From Sphingomonas aurea (lineage in GTDB: Bacteria; Pseudomonadota; Alphaproteobacteria; Sphingomonadales; Sphingomonadaceae), in assembly GCF_030678875.1 (NCBI RefSeq), contig NZ_JAUUDS010000001.1:558001-622000 (forward strand): a DNA stretch of 64,000 bases, in the 5' to 3' direction. Shown here piece by piece: positions 48,541 through 58,532 of this stretch (position 1 is the first letter of the stretch; the number at the start of each line of letters is the position of its first letter). Both the position numbers and the translations under genes were made by a program. The notes under the pieces are model-generated. The model did no database searches and had not been told where the DNA came from. It was given only the letters and a program-made list of their open reading frames with translations.

Positions 48541-48576
48541 TTGACATGCGGAACGCAAGTGGAACATACAGTGTTC
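48541..48576 (+). promoter_or_regulatory. Promoter with LexA-like box (GAAC-N7-GAAC-N7-GTTC)
   Basis: TTGACA (48541-48546) is a perfect -35. GAAC at 48551-48554 and 48562-48565 are separated by exactly 7 bases, the alphaproteobacterial LexA spacing (GTTC-N7-GTTC on the other strand). A third half-site GTTC (48573-48576) follows after another 7 bases, in inverted orientation. The -10 is weak (CATACA at about 48565-48570). The box lies between -35 and start, where a repressor would block transcription. LexA identity is inferred only from spacing and sequence. Confidence 0.55.
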
Positions 48577-48621
48577 AACAGAGGCACATCGGGTCAAACA
48601 CCGCAATTCCGGTGCTAAATA

Positions 48622-48705
48622 CCGCAGATATCGGCGTTTTTAGCCGATTTTGCGGAACCTGAGCGTGCGTCTGCCGGTTTTCGAACGTCGATTAAGTGAC
48701 GTTCG
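48622..48705 (+). promoter_or_regulatory. Structured leader: two hairpins before the small membrane protein
   Basis: Hairpin 1 (48622-48655): CCGCA-gat-ATCGGC pairs with GCCGAT-tt-TGCGG around a loop of seven bases. Hairpin 2 (48682-48705): perfect arms CGAACGTC and GACGTTCG with an 8-base loop. Hairpin 2 ends 7 bases before the AGGGAGG ribosome-binding site (about 48711-48717). They may control translation or mRNA stability, or hairpin 2 may be a DNA operator (it too has GAAC/GTTC edges). Confidence 0.5.
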
Positions 48706-48721
48706 CGTCAGGGAGGCGAAC

Positions 48722-48961
48722 ATGTCGGTCATCAGTGTTCTGGTTTTTGCAGGCGCGGTAGCGCTGGCGGTGTCGGTGATCCTGGCATCGATCGTGCCGC
48801 AGTGGCGTCGTATCCTGCGGCTGGCATCGGGTCGGACCGAAGCCTCGTTCTCGTTCGCGCCGCTGCGTCAGTTGGCCCAGGCAGAGCGGCGTATCGCGGT
48901 CAGGCGCTGGGCGGCGATGCCGGTGCCCGCGTCGATCCATCGGCTGCGCGAAGCCGCCTGA
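48722..48961 (+). CDS. Small single-span membrane protein, possible SOS effector
   Basis: 79 residues starting MSVISVLVFAGAVALAVSVI. One hydrophobic helix (about 2-25) is followed by a basic tail of about 50 residues with about 11 Arg and few acids, probably cytoplasmic. An excellent AGGGAGG lies 5 bases before the ATG, which fixes the start over an upstream TTG. No family is recognised. A LexA-like box sits at 48551-48576, so it may be a DNA-damage-induced membrane protein like the SidA-type division inhibitors; this is inference. The last 62 bases overlap the convergent pssA 3' end. Confidence 0.65.
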   Translation: MSVISVLVFAGAVALAVSVILASIVPQWRRILRLASGRTEASFSFAPLRQLAQAERRIAVRRWAAMPVPASIHRLREAA

Positions 48962-49784
48962 CCCGGCCATAACTGGCGATGCTGAACGGCAGCGTCGCCA
49001 GATACAGGACCGAGATCGCGCTGAGCGTATGCCAGGGCGCCGTGGTCAGTGCCGCACCGAGCAGCACCACCCCTGCCAAAGCCTCGAACCGGATGCTCCG
49101 GCGAAGGCGTAGCGACGACCAGGAGAAGGTCGCGATGCTCGACACCATCAGCAACGCGACGAACGCGACCCAGGGTGCGACCAGATAGGGCGAGGCGAAG
49201 ATCGGCTCGTCTGTCCAAAGCCAGAAGAAGAGGGGCAGCAGCGCCAGCCCCGCCCCGGCCGGTGCCGGAACCCCGGTCAGGAAGCCGGCCGATTTATGCG
49301 GCTGGTCATGCTCGTCGATCTTGGCGTTGAAGCGGGCGAGGCGTAGCGCGCAGAACACGGCAAGCAGCAGCGCGCACATCCAGCCGATCCGCGGCAGTGC
49401 GGCCAGCGACCAGAGATACATGATGAGCGCGGGTGCGACCCCGAACGAGATGGCGTCCGACAAGGAGTCGAGCTCGGCACCGAATCGGCTCTCGCCCCGC
49501 AGCAGTCGGGCGATGCGCCCGTCGATCCCGTCCAGCACGCCGGCGATCATTATCATCGTCACCGCCTGCTCCCACTGGCCTGCGATGGCGAAGCGCACAC
49601 CAGACAGGCCGGAGCAGAGCGCCAGCGCCGTGACGGCGTTGGGCGCGATCGCGCGCAGCGGCAACCCGCGCGGCGGCCGCGAGAAGCGCCCGCGCGAGCG
49701 GAACGCGGCGGTGCGCGGTCCGACAGATCGCGGCGGCCTCGCCTCGTTTCCACCTTCGGCCGAGTTTGGGTCGGCGTCGATCAT
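48900..49784 (-). CDS. pssA: CDP-diacylglycerol--serine O-phosphatidyltransferase
   Basis: 294-residue multi-span membrane enzyme that makes phosphatidylserine. The CDP-alcohol phosphotransferase signature is exact: [19 protein letters not shown] followed by SLSD (DGxxAR-x8-GxxxDxxxD). A long basic N-terminus (residues 1-45) precedes the first helix. Start overlaps psd by 4 bases, and the stop side overlaps the small membrane-protein gene by 62 bases. With psd it produces phosphatidylethanolamine. Confidence 0.94.
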   Translation of the reverse strand: MIDADPNSAEGGNEARPPRSVGPRTAAFRSRGRFSRPPRGLPLRAIAPNAVTALALCSGLSGVRFAIAGQWEQAVTMIMIAGVLDGIDGRIARLLRGESRFGAELDSLSDAISFGVAPALIMYLWSLAALPRIGWMCALLLAVFCALRLARFNAKIDEHDQPHKSAGFLTGVPAPAGAGLALLPLFFWLWTDEPIFASPYLVAPWVAFVALLMVSSIATFSWSSLRLRRSIRFEALAGVVLLGAALTTAPWHTLSAISVLYLATLPFSIASYGRVRRLRAADGSTRAPASPPSA

Positions 49785-50518
49785 TGCGAGATGCCGGTGA
49801 CGGCGACACCGTCGATGCGGCCGATCACGGTTTCGCCGGCGATGGTGCGCTGGCCCAGCGTCACCTGCGGTGCGCAGTCGTCGGGCAGATAGACGTCGAC
49901 GCGGCTGCCGAAGCGGATCAGGCCAACGCGCTGGCCGGTCGCGACCATGTCGCCGGGCTTGACGAAGGGTACGATGCGGCGGGCGACCAGGCCGGCGATC
50001 TGGGTGAAGCCGATCCGCCGGACGCTGCCGTCGGCGAGCGGGCGACCCTCGACCACAATATGCTGCCGCTCATTCTCGTCGGATGCCTTGTCGAGATCGG
50101 CATTCAGGAACTTGCCGGAGATGTAGACGACCTGGCGGATGGTGCCGGCGATCGGCGTACGGTTGATATGGACGTCGAACACCGACATGAACATCGACAC
50201 GCGGACCAGCGGTGCCTCTCCCAGATCGCCGATCAGCTCCCGCGGAACGGGAACGCGCTGGATCATCGTCACCAGCCCGTCCGCAGGCGCGACGATCAGG
50301 CCATCGCCCTGCGGCGTGGTGCGGACGGGATCGCGGAAAAACGCCAGCACCCAGATCGTGACCCCGATCATCGGCCAGAACAGGACGTTCGACACGATGG
50401 TCAGGAGCAGGGTGATGCCAAGCGAGATCGCGGCGTATTTGCGACCTTCGGGATGGACGGTGGGGAAGCGCCACTTCACCGTCGAGGTCGCCACCGGCGG
50501 CTTTTCTAATGATGTCAT
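49781..50518 (-). CDS. psd: Phosphatidylserine decarboxylase proenzyme (short type)
   Basis: 245 residues; decarboxylates phosphatidylserine to phosphatidylethanolamine using a self-made pyruvoyl group. One or two hydrophobic spans (about 30-60) precede [28 protein letters not shown] and the cleavage region [11 protein letters not shown], where the Gly-Ser bond would be cut. This matches the short PSD type common in alphaproteobacteria. Upstream of pssA in the same operon. Confidence 0.94.
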   Translation of the reverse strand: MTSLEKPPVATSTVKWRFPTVHPEGRKYAAISLGITLLLTIVSNVLFWPMIGVTIWVLAFFRDPVRTTPQGDGLIVAPADGLVTMIQRVPVPRELIGDLGEAPLVRVSMFMSVFDVHINRTPIAGTIRQVVYISGKFLNADLDKASDENERQHIVVEGRPLADGSVRRIGFTQIAGLVARRIVPFVKPGDMVATGQRVGLIRFGSRVDVYLPDDCAPQVTLGQRTIAGETVIGRIDGVAVTGISQ

Positions 50519-50596
50519 GCGGCCGGGGTGTACCCTCCCCGGCCGTCAGTGACAATCGCGCGGCGATCCGAGCGTCGGTCGGGCCGCGCAGATAGA

Positions 50597-51625
50597 TCAG
50601 GCAAAGGTCATCGCCACGACCTGCCGCCGGCGCCGCAGCACCATACCGGTCAGGCCGAAGCCAAGCAGCATCAGCGACCAGCTCGCCGGCTCGGGCACCA
50701 CCGCCACGCCGATCTGCGCCCCGATCCCTTGTGCGATGGCCAGATGCACACCGGTGGTCGGATGGATCGCATCGAAATAGACATTGTCGCCGCAGCCCGA
50801 TGCCGGATTGGGCAGGATCAGGCACGGCGTGGTCGTGTCGAGCGGCACCGGCAGACCATAGGCGGCAGGATTGGCGTAGATCGTCTTCTGAAAGTTGAAG
50901 AGGTCGAAGAACGCCGCATTGGCGCCGGGCCGCGTGTTGAACCCGGCAACGACCTGCGCAAACGCCGCGTTCAATCCCGAGGACAATTGCGTTCCCGCAT
51001 TCGCAAGGGCGGTGGATCCCAGACTGGTCACCGCCGGGATCTGGCCGATGTCCGGCAGCCCGGTGACGACGAAGTTGCGCGCGCCGCGGTCGTAGAGGTC
51101 GCCGAGGCCGGCGGTGAGCGCGGCAATCGCGGGCGTCAGGTTTGGCGCGTTGCTTGATCCATTGCCGAGTGCCGCCAACTGGCCACGTACGTCGTTGCCG
51201 CCGAGGGTGACGAGCACCAGCGCATCGCTGTCGAAGCTGGCGCCGCTCTCGTCGAAGAACCCGATCTGCTCGATGAAGCTCGGGCTCGCATCGCCCGTCA
51301 CCTCCGCCGCCTGTGCGCCGCCGACGGAGAAATTGATCCCGCCCCGCGCCGAGGCGGTCGCCGGACTGCCGCTGATCCCGAGCGACAGATAGTCGGCGAA
51401 GTTATATCCGTTGGAGAAGCGCCCATCGAAATAGCCCAGGGCGGCCGGCGCGGGATCTGCTCCGCCGCTCTGTGCCCGGAATACCTGCGCATTCCCGGAA
51501 TCAACCAGGCTGTCGCCGAACACGAACAGCCGGTCATAGGATTGCTGTTGTGCCGCCGCCGGAAGCGCGACCATCGCCGCCAGAAGGGCCATTGTGCCGA
51601 AGGCCGCATGCCGTCCGTATCGCAT
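50597..51625 (-). CDS. Secreted GDSL/SGNH esterase with PEP-CTERM anchor
   Basis: 342 residues with a signal peptide (about 1-25, ending PAAAQ). Block [13 protein letters not shown] carries the nucleophile Ser, block [13 protein letters not shown] has Gly/Asn, and block [11 protein letters not shown] has the catalytic Asp/His. The C-terminus [19 protein letters not shown] followed by RRRR is a PEP-CTERM sorting signal, cleaved by an exosortase not encoded in the window. AGGGAGAG precedes the ATG at 51625. Likely outer-surface lipase or esterase; the substrate is unknown. Divergent from icd. Confidence 0.93.
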   Translation of the reverse strand: MRYGRHAAFGTMALLAAMVALPAAAQQQSYDRLFVFGDSLVDSGNAQVFRAQSGGADPAPAALGYFDGRFSNGYNFADYLSLGISGSPATASARGGINFSVGGAQAAEVTGDASPSFIEQIGFFDESGASFDSDALVLVTLGGNDVRGQLAALGNGSSNAPNLTPAIAALTAGLGDLYDRGARNFVVTGLPDIGQIPAVTSLGSTALANAGTQLSSGLNAAFAQVVAGFNTRPGANAAFFDLFNFQKTIYANPAAYGLPVPLDTTTPCLILPNPASGCGDNVYFDAIHPTTGVHLAIAQGIGAQIGVAVVPEPASWSLMLLGFGLTGMVLRRRRQVVAMTFA

Positions 51626-51789
51626 CGCTCTCTCCCTGCTCACCCGCACGTTTAGTCGTGCATCATGGTTACCAGCGCAGAACGACCTGCTCACGCCAGC
51701 GTTCCCAAGGGCATGCCCCGTTGCCAGCCGGAGGCTCGCCGCCTAGACGCGGGCCCATCCCCTTTCCTTTTGCCGAGGACCGAGAACGC
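51626..51789. promoter_or_regulatory. icd/GDSL divergent intergenic region
   Basis: 164 bases that must contain both promoters. I could not choose a convincing -35/-10 pair; the most AT-rich stretch is around 51650-51675. No inverted repeat of note was seen. Confidence 0.3.
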
Positions 51790-53010
51790 ATGGCCAAGAT
51801 TCAGGTGAAGACGCCCGTCGTGGAGATCGACGGCGACGAGATGACCCGGATCATCTGGGAATGGATCCGCGAGCGCCTGATAAAGCCCTATCTCGACATC
51901 CAGCTCGACTATTACGACCTGGGCGTCGAGCATCGCGACGCGACCGACGATCAGGTGACAATCGATTCCGCCCGCGCCACCCAGAAATACGGCGTCGCGG
52001 TGAAGTGCGCGACGATCACCCCCGACGAGGCGCGCGTCGAGGAGTTCGGCCTGAAGAAGATGTGGAAGTCGCCCAACGGCACGATCCGCAACATCCTGGG
52101 CGGCGTGATCTTCCGCGAGCCGATCGTCATCAAGAACGTTCCCCGCCTGATTCCCGGCTGGACGCACCCGATCGTCGTCGGCCGCCACGCGTTCGGCGAC
52201 CAGTACAAGGCCACCGACTTCGTCGTGCCCGGCAAGGGCAAGCTGACGATGAAGTGGCAGGGCGAGGACGGCCAGACGATCGAGCACGAGGTGTTCGACT
52301 TCCCGGCCGGCGGCGTCGCGATGGGCATGTACAATCTGGACGAGTCGATCCGCGACTTCGCCCGCGCCAGCATGAATTATTCGCTGGGTCGCGGCTGGCC
52401 GCTGTACCTGTCGACCAAGAACACGATCCTGAAGGCCTATGACGGCCGCTTCAAGGACCTGTTCGCCGAGATCTTCGAGGCCGAGTTCAAGGATCAGTTC
52501 GCCGCCGCGGGCATCGTCTACGAGCATCGCCTGATCGACGACATGGTCGCCAGCGCGCTGAAGTGGAACGGCGAGTTCGTCTGGGCCTGCAAGAATTACG
52601 ATGGCGACGTGCAGTCGGATCAGGTCGCGCAGGGCTTCGGGTCGCTCGGACTGATGACCTCGGTGCTGATGACCCCGGACGGCAAGACGATCGAGGCGGA
52701 GGCGGCGCATGGCACCGTCACCCGCCACTATCGCCAGCATCAGCAGGGCAAGGCGACCTCGACCAACCCGATCGCGTCGATCTTCGCCTGGACCGGTGGC
52801 CTGAAGTATCGCGGCAAGTTCGACGACACGCCCGACGTCACCCGCTTCGCCGAGACGCTCGAGCGGGTGTGCATCGAGACGGTCGAGAACGGCCACATGA
52901 CCAAGGATCTCGCCATCCTGATCGGCCCGGACCAGCCGTGGATGACGACCGAGCAGTTTTTCGAGCAGGTCCGCGTCAACCTCGAGAACGCGATGGCCAA
53001 CTGGGCGTAG
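51790..53010 (+). CDS. icd: NADP-dependent isocitrate dehydrogenase
   Basis: TCA-cycle oxidative decarboxylase; 406 residues, of the eukaryotic-like (IDH type II) homodimer class: [38 protein letters not shown] and [20 protein letters not shown] are diagnostic, the last containing NADP contacts. It makes 2-oxoglutarate, the nitrogen-status signal sensed by the Ntr system, also in this window. It is followed by a strong intrinsic terminator. Confidence 0.97.
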   Translation: MAKIQVKTPVVEIDGDEMTRIIWEWIRERLIKPYLDIQLDYYDLGVEHRDATDDQVTIDSARATQKYGVAVKCATITPDEARVEEFGLKKMWKSPNGTIRNILGGVIFREPIVIKNVPRLIPGWTHPIVVGRHAFGDQYKATDFVVPGKGKLTMKWQGEDGQTIEHEVFDFPAGGVAMGMYNLDESIRDFARASMNYSLGRGWPLYLSTKNTILKAYDGRFKDLFAEIFEAEFKDQFAAAGIVYEHRLIDDMVASALKWNGEFVWACKNYDGDVQSDQVAQGFGSLGLMTSVLMTPDGKTIEAEAAHGTVTRHYRQHQQGKATSTNPIASIFAWTGGLKYRGKFDDTPDVTRFAETLERVCIETVENGHMTKDLAILIGPDQPWMTTEQFFEQVRVNLENAMANWA

Positions 53011-53038
53011 CGCCCGCTTTCATCGGTGCGCAGGAAGG

Positions 53039-53073
53039 GGCACGGTGGTCGATCGCGACCGCCGTGCCTTTTT
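53039..53073 (+). terminator. Intrinsic terminator of icd
   Basis: Stem GGCACGG (53039-53045) pairs with CCGTGCC (53062-53068), with inner pairing GTCG/CGAC. It is followed directly by TTTTT (53069-53073), an archetypal rho-independent terminator 28 bases after the icd stop. Confidence 0.9.
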
Positions 53074-53135
53074 CTTTGTCTGCGCCGCGGCCTTTTCGCA
53101 CTGACGCCGCCGACTCGCCCGGCTAGAACGATGCC

Positions 53136-54911
53136 ATGGCGATCGGACTGGACAATGCGGCATTCAGCGACGCGCTGGTGATCCTGGGGGCGGCCGGGTT
53201 GGTGATCCCGGCCTTCGCGCGGTTTCGGATCAGTCCGGTAATCGGGTTCATCCTGGTCGGCGTGCTGGTCGGGCCGGCGGGGCTGGGTTCGCTGATCGAC
53301 CGGTTTCCATGGCTCTACTACGTCACGATCGGCGACCGGGAGTCGATCGCGCCCTTTGCCGAGTTCGGTATCGTCCTGCTGCTGTTCTCGATCGGGCTCG
53401 AGCTGTCGTTCAAGCGGCTGTGGGCGATGCGACGGCTGGTCTTCGGGGTGGGCTTTGCCGAGCTGGCCGGGTCGGCAGTGCTGATCGGCCTGGCGCTGCA
53501 CATGATGGGTCAGGGCACCGGCGGCGCGGCGGGACTGGGGCTGGCGCTGGCGCTGTCGTCGACCGCGCTGGTGCTGCCGCTGGTCGGGACGACGAGCGCC
53601 GTCGGGCGGTCCGCGTTCGGCATGCTGCTGTTCGAGGATCTGGCGCTGGTGCCGATCATCTTCGTGCTGGGTGCGATGGCCCCTGCGGCGAGCGGTGGCG
53701 GGTGGGAGAGTATCGGCGGCGTGGCGCTGAGCGGGGCGCTGACCGTCGTCGCCATGTATGTCGGCGGACGGATCGTGCTGCCGCGGCTGTTCGCGCAGGC
53801 GGCACGAACCAAGAGCCCGGAGCTGTTCCTGGCGGCGTCGCTGCTCGTCGTCATCACCGCATCGGTCGCGACCACGGCTGCCGGCCTGTCGCCGATCGTC
53901 GGTGCGTTGCTGGCAGGGCTGCTGATTGCCGAAACCGAGTATCACAGCGAGGTCGAGGTCATCACCGCGCCGTTCAAGGGGCTGGCGCTCGGCGTCTTCC
54001 TCATCACCGTCGGCATGGACCTGGACCTGCGTTCCATCGCGGCGAACTGGTCGTCGCTGCTGCTCGCAGTGGTCGGCGTGGTGGCGGTGAAGGCGATCGT
54101 CACCTTCCTGCTGCTGCGCGTCGGGCAGGCGCGGCTGGGAACGGCGGCGGAAACCGGGCTGCTGATGGGCAGCCCGTCCGAAACCACGCTAATCGTGCTG
54201 GCGACCGCTGCACAGGCGCAGTTGATCCTGCCCTCCACCGCCGCCTTCTGGCAGACGGTGACCTCGATCGGGCTGACGATCACCCCACTGCTGGCCAAGG
54301 CGGGACGGCTGGCGGCGCGGCGTATCGAGGCGCGCGCGATCGAGCCGATCGTCGTCACCGATCCGGATGGGCCGGGCACGATCCTGATCGGCTTCGGCCG
54401 GGTGGGGCAGATGGTCGCCGATATGCTGACCACGCACGGGCAGAGATATCTGGCCGTGGAAGCGGATATCGACAGCGTGTCGCAGGCACGCGCGGCCGGC
54501 TATCCGGTGCTGTTCGGCGACATCTCGCGCAACGAACTGGTCGACCGGCTGAACCTGTCAGAGGCGCGCGCGCTGATCCTGACGATGGACGATCCGGTCC
54601 TGACCGTCAGGCTGGCGCGGCGGATGCGGGCCCTTTCACCGACGCTGCCGATCATCGCCCGTGCCCGCGACGCGGCTCATGCCGCGGAACTCTACCGCGC
54701 AGGGGTGACCGATGCCGTTCCCGAGACGCTGGAAAGCTCGCTGCAATTGTCGGAGGCGGTGCTGGTCGATCTGGGCGTGGCGATGGGACCGGTGATCGCC
54801 TCGATCCACGAGAAGCGCGACGAGCTGCGCCAGTTGATCCGGCGCGAGGCGTCGCTGGACCGCGAGCCCCGCCTACGCCGGGTGCGCAAGAGCCAGATCG
54901 CGGACGCCTAG
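53136..54911 (+). CDS. CPA2-type cation:proton antiporter with TrkA-N domain
   Basis: 591 residues. An N-terminal antiporter of about 12 helices (about 10-385) has SRS-type motifs such as SPVIGFILVGVLVGPAGLG, GLALALSSTALVLPLVG and LSPIVGALLAGLLIAETEYH. The C-terminal RCK/TrkA-N domain (about 405-530) has the Rossmann start ILIGFGRVGQMVADML, which binds nucleotide or senses ligands. It is related to KefB/C and YbaL; K+ or Na+ efflux for pH or osmotic balance is likely. Ends overlapping the convergent next gene by 4 bases. Confidence 0.9.
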   Translation: MAIGLDNAAFSDALVILGAAGLVIPAFARFRISPVIGFILVGVLVGPAGLGSLIDRFPWLYYVTIGDRESIAPFAEFGIVLLLFSIGLELSFKRLWAMRRLVFGVGFAELAGSAVLIGLALHMMGQGTGGAAGLGLALALSSTALVLPLVGTTSAVGRSAFGMLLFEDLALVPIIFVLGAMAPAASGGGWESIGGVALSGALTVVAMYVGGRIVLPRLFAQAARTKSPELFLAASLLVVITASVATTAAGLSPIVGALLAGLLIAETEYHSEVEVITAPFKGLALGVFLITVGMDLDLRSIAANWSSLLLAVVGVVAVKAIVTFLLLRVGQARLGTAAETGLLMGSPSETTLIVLATAAQAQLILPSTAAFWQTVTSIGLTITPLLAKAGRLAARRIEARAIEPIVVTDPDGPGTILIGFGRVGQMVADMLTTHGQRYLAVEADIDSVSQARAAGYPVLFGDISRNELVDRLNLSEARALILTMDDPVLTVRLARRMRALSPTLPIIARARDAAHAAELYRAGVTDAVPETLESSLQLSEAVLVDLGVAMGPVIASIHEKRDELRQLIRREASLDREPRLRRVRKSQIADA

Positions 54912-55603
54912 GAGTCTTTGTCGTCGAACCAGCCGAACGGCAGCAGCCGGTCGGCCAGCGCCTTGGCTCCCTTGCGGTCGCCGCGGCGGAGGGGGGCGAG
55001 GACGGCGACGGCGGACTTCTGGATGATGCGGTCGAGCGGGGTCGGTGCTGGCGCCTTGGCCGCGGTATCGAGCAGTTGCAGCCCACGGGCGTCGCCCGGA
55101 TCGTAGTTGATCCGCAACAGCCCCGCGAGCCCGGCGAAGAAGGCACGGTCGCCGCCCAGCGCGACGCTGCGGTCGAGCGCGGCGAGGCCGGTATTCTCGC
55201 GCGCACCGGCTACCGCGCGGGCGACGAAGCGGCCGACATGGGCGATGATGCCGAGGTGCCAGGCGCCTAGCCCCGCCTGCGCCTCTGCATTACGGGGGAA
55301 ACGGCCGACCACCTGTTCGAACTGGCGGCGGGCCGCCATCGCCTCCGACCGATCGCCGGTCAGCTTGGCGCGGTAACCCAGCGCGATGGCGGCGAGAACG
55401 GCGGAATCCTGATCGTCGGGATCGCGCTTTGCCGAGGCAAGTGCGGCCGCGCGTGCCTTGTCGATCCGGGCGAGCGCGACGCTGCCGCTGCGGTCCTGAA
55501 ACGCCGCCTGGGTCAGCAGGTCGCGCACGCTCTGCGCGGGCGCGGCCTGAGGAAGAACGAGAGCGAGAAGCGGCACCAGCACACAGGTCGAAACAAACCG
55601 CAT
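54908..55603 (-). CDS. Hypothetical exported helical-repeat protein
   Basis: 231 residues with a signal peptide (about 1-24, ending PAAPAQ). The mature part is alpha-helical with TPR/Sel1-like spacing, for example RRQFEQVVGRFPRNAEAQAG and LGIIAHVGRFVARAV. There is no recognisable catalytic site; a periplasmic scaffolding role is possible. It is convergent with the antiporter (4-base overlap) and separated from alaS by 67 bases on the same strand. Confidence 0.7.
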   Translation of the reverse strand: MRFVSTCVLVPLLALVLPQAAPAQSVRDLLTQAAFQDRSGSVALARIDKARAAALASAKRDPDDQDSAVLAAIALGYRAKLTGDRSEAMAARRQFEQVVGRFPRNAEAQAGLGAWHLGIIAHVGRFVARAVAGARENTGLAALDRSVALGGDRAFFAGLAGLLRINYDPGDARGLQLLDTAAKAPAPTPLDRIIQKSAVAVLAPLRRGDRKGAKALADRLLPFGWFDDKDS

Positions 55604-55670
55604 CCGTCATCCTCTATCGTCACACCGCCACGATGCCGCATCGCCCGACGTGCGTCATGACCCAAACGGA

Positions 55671-58340
55671 TCAGACGGGCTGCGGCTCCGTTGCCAGTGC
55701 GGCTCGGATCGCGTCGATCGCCTCGGCCGCCTTGCCGCCGTCGGGACCGCCGCCCTGCGCCATGTCGGGGCGACCGCCGCCGCCCTGTCCGCCCAGCACC
55801 GCGACGGCGGTGCGGAGCAGGTCGACGGCGTTGCGGCTGGCGACCAGATCGGCGGTGACGCCGACCGCGATCGAGGCGCGACCCTCGTTGACCGCGACGA
55901 TCGTCGCCACGCCCGACCCGATGCGCTGCTTGGCCTCGTCCACCGCACCGCGCAGCCCCTTGGCATCGAAGCCGTCGAGCACCTGGCCGACGAACGCGAC
56001 GCCGCCGACCTGCTCGGGGCCGGCCGGTGCCCCACCCTGTCCGCCGCCGAGCGCCAGCGCCTTCTTTGCCTCGGCCAGTTCGCGTTCCAGCCGGCGCCGC
56101 TCGTCGAGCAGCGCGGCGATGCGGCCGGGCACTTCGTCCGGAGTCGAACGCAGCGCCGCCGCCGCTTCGCGCAGGGTGTCGTCGCGGTGCGACAGCCAGG
56201 CGCGCGCCGCCTCGCCGGTCAGCGCTTCGACGCGCCGCACGCCGGAAGACACCGCCCCCTCGCCCACGACCTTGAACAGGCCGATCTCTCCCAGTGCGCC
56301 GACATGGGTGCCGCCGCACAATTCCAGCGAGTAGGTGCCATCCGCGTCTTCGCCCATCGAGACCACGCGAACCTCGTCGCCATATTTCTCGCCGAACAGC
56401 GCCATCGCGCCCTCGGCGATCGCCTCGTCCGGGGTCATCAGCCGGGTGACGACCGGGCCATTGCCGCGCACCTGCGCGTTCACCTGCGCCTCGACCTCGG
56501 CGATGTCGGCCGGCGAGACGGCTACCGGCTGCGAGAAGTCGAAGCGCAGCCGGTCGGGGGCGACCAGCGAGCCCTTCTGCGCGACATGGCTGCCCAGCCG
56601 CTGGCGCAGCGCCTCGTGCAGCAGGTGCGTCGCCGAGTGGTTGGCGCGGATCTGCGCGCGGCGGGTCAGGTCGATGGCGAGGCGGACGGGATCGCCGACC
56701 TTGATCTCGCCTGCCTCCACCTGCGCATGATGGACCCAGATGCGGCCCACCTGCTTCGAGGTTTCGGTCACCTGTGCGCGCAGGCCGGCATCGCTGCTGA
56801 TCGTGCCGGCATCGCCGACCTGTCCGCCGCTCTCGCCATAGAAAGGCGTCTGATTGACGACGATCGCCACCGTGTCGCCGGTGTGCGCCGCATCGACACG
56901 CGCGCCGTCCTTGACCAGCGCCAGCACCTCGCCCTCGCCGACATCGTTGGCGTAGCCGGTGAATTCGGTCGAGCCGTGCTGCTCGGCGATGTCGAACCAG
57001 ATGTCGTCGGATGCCTTGGCGCCAGATCCCTTCCAGGCGGCGCGGGCAGCCCGCTTCTGCTCGGCCATCGCCGCGTCGAAACCGGCACGGTCGACCGACA
57101 GGCCCTGCGCCCGCAGCGCATCCTCGGTCAGGTCATAGGGAAAGCCATAGGTGTCGTAGAGCCGGAACGCGGTTTCGCCGGCGAGCGTGCCGCCCTGCCC
57201 CAGTCCGGCGGTCGCCTCGTCGAGCAGCTTCAGCCCGCGGTCGAGCGTCTGGCGAAAGCGCGTTTCCTCTTGTTGCAGCGTCGCCTCGATCAGCGGCTGT
57301 GCGCGGACCAGCTCTGGGAAGGCGGCGCCCATCTCGGCGACCAGCGCCGGCACCAGACGGTGCATCAGCGGCTCCTTCGCGCCCAGCAGGTGCGCGTGGC
57401 GCATCGCGCGGCGCATGATCCGGCGCAGCACATAGCCGCGGCCCTCGTTCGCCGGCAGCACGCCGTCAGCGACCAGGAAGCCGGACGAGCGCAGGTGGTC
57501 GGCGATGACGCGGTGCGACGCGGACATGTCGCCGGCCGGATCGCTGTGGGTCAGCGCGGCCGACGCGCCGATCAGCGCCTTGAAGGTATCGGTATCGTAA
57601 TTGTCGTGGACGCCCTGCAGCACTGCGGCGACGCGTTCCAGCCCCATGCCGGTGTCGATCGATTTCTTGGGCAGTTCGGCAACGATCTCGTTCGCCTCCT
57701 GCTCATATTGCATGAACACGAGATTCCAGATCTCGACGAAGCGGTTGCCATCCTCCTCCGGGCTGCCGGGCGGGCCGCCATAGATATGGTCGCCGTGATC
57801 GTAGAAGATCTCCGAGCACGGCCCGCACGGCCCGTTCTCGCCCATCGCCCAGAAATTATCCTTGGTGGCGATGCGGATGATCCGCTCCTCCGGCAGACCG
57901 GCGATCTTGCGCCACAGGTCGAACGCCTCGTCGTCGGTGTGATAGACGGTGGCGGTCAGCCGGTCGGCCGGAATGCCCCACTCCTTGGTCAGCAGGGTCC
58001 AGGCATGGGTGATCGCCTGGTCCTTGAAATAGTCGCCGAACGAGAAATTGCCGAGCATCTCGAAGAAGGTGTGATGCCGCGCCGTATAGCCGACATTGTC
58101 GAGATCATTGTGCTTGCCCCCGGCGCGCACGCACTTCTGCGACGAGGTGGCGGTGCTGTACGGCCGCGATTCCAGCCCGGTGAAGACGTTCTTGAACGGT
58201 ACCATGCCGGCGTTGACGAACATCAGCGTCGGATCGTTCTGCGGCACCAGCGGCGCGGACGGTACGATGCGGTGGCCGTTCCGCCCGAAATAATCGAGGA
58301 AGCCGCGGCGGATGTCGTTGGTCGAGGTGAAGGAGTTCAT
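55671..58340 (-). CDS. alaS: Alanine--tRNA ligase
   Basis: Class II synthetase with editing, 889 residues. The catalytic core (about 1-235) has [20 protein letters not shown]; the editing domain has [15 protein letters not shown] (HxxxH zinc site) and [18 protein letters not shown] and the C-terminal oligomerisation domain with GGGGRPDM complete it. The start ATG 58340 gives [15 protein letters not shown] perfect inverted repeat lies 46-80 bases upstream. alaS is near recA in many sphingomonads. Confidence 0.97.
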   Translation of the reverse strand: MNSFTSTNDIRRGFLDYFGRNGHRIVPSAPLVPQNDPTLMFVNAGMVPFKNVFTGLESRPYSTATSSQKCVRAGGKHNDLDNVGYTARHHTFFEMLGNFSFGDYFKDQAITHAWTLLTKEWGIPADRLTATVYHTDDEAFDLWRKIAGLPEERIIRIATKDNFWAMGENGPCGPCSEIFYDHGDHIYGGPPGSPEEDGNRFVEIWNLVFMQYEQEANEIVAELPKKSIDTGMGLERVAAVLQGVHDNYDTDTFKALIGASAALTHSDPAGDMSASHRVIADHLRSSGFLVADGVLPANEGRGYVLRRIMRRAMRHAHLLGAKEPLMHRLVPALVAEMGAAFPELVRAQPLIEATLQQEETRFRQTLDRGLKLLDEATAGLGQGGTLAGETAFRLYDTYGFPYDLTEDALRAQGLSVDRAGFDAAMAEQKRAARAAWKGSGAKASDDIWFDIAEQHGSTEFTGYANDVGEGEVLALVKDGARVDAAHTGDTVAIVVNQTPFYGESGGQVGDAGTISSDAGLRAQVTETSKQVGRIWVHHAQVEAGEIKVGDPVRLAIDLTRRAQIRANHSATHLLHEALRQRLGSHVAQKGSLVAPDRLRFDFSQPVAVSPADIAEVEAQVNAQVRGNGPVVTRLMTPDEAIAEGAMALFGEKYGDEVRVVSMGEDADGTYSLELCGGTHVGALGEIGLFKVVGEGAVSSGVRRVEALTGEAARAWLSHRDDTLREAAAALRSTPDEVPGRIAALLDERRRLERELAEAKKALALGGGQGGAPAGPEQVGGVAFVGQVLDGFDAKGLRGAVDEAKQRIGSGVATIVAVNEGRASIAVGVTADLVASRNAVDLLRTAVAVLGGQGGGGRPDMAQGGGPDGGKAAEAIDAIRAALATEPQPV

Positions 58341-58385
58341 GCCTGCGACCTAACCGAGGCGTGGGCGCTCGCCAAGCCGACTCGT

Positions 58386-58420
58386 AACCGGACACTACAC
58401 ACCCCCTCGCGTGTCCGGTT
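58386..58420. promoter_or_regulatory. Perfect 10-bp inverted repeat in the alaS leader
   Basis: AACCGGACAC (58386-58395) and GTGTCCGGTT (58411-58420) flank a 15-base loop, in the 192-base gap upstream of alaS. It may form a leader hairpin (attenuation or autoregulation of alaS) or be an operator. No T-tract follows on the minus strand. Confidence 0.45.
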
Positions 58421-58532
58421 CCGCCGCTGTTCGGCAACGGATGCGCGCGATTGGAGGGTGAGCGTGGCCATGGCACGAGGATACGGGTTGGCGACGGTGT
58501 AGGACAGGCGTTTTCCCACACTGCTGGTAGAC

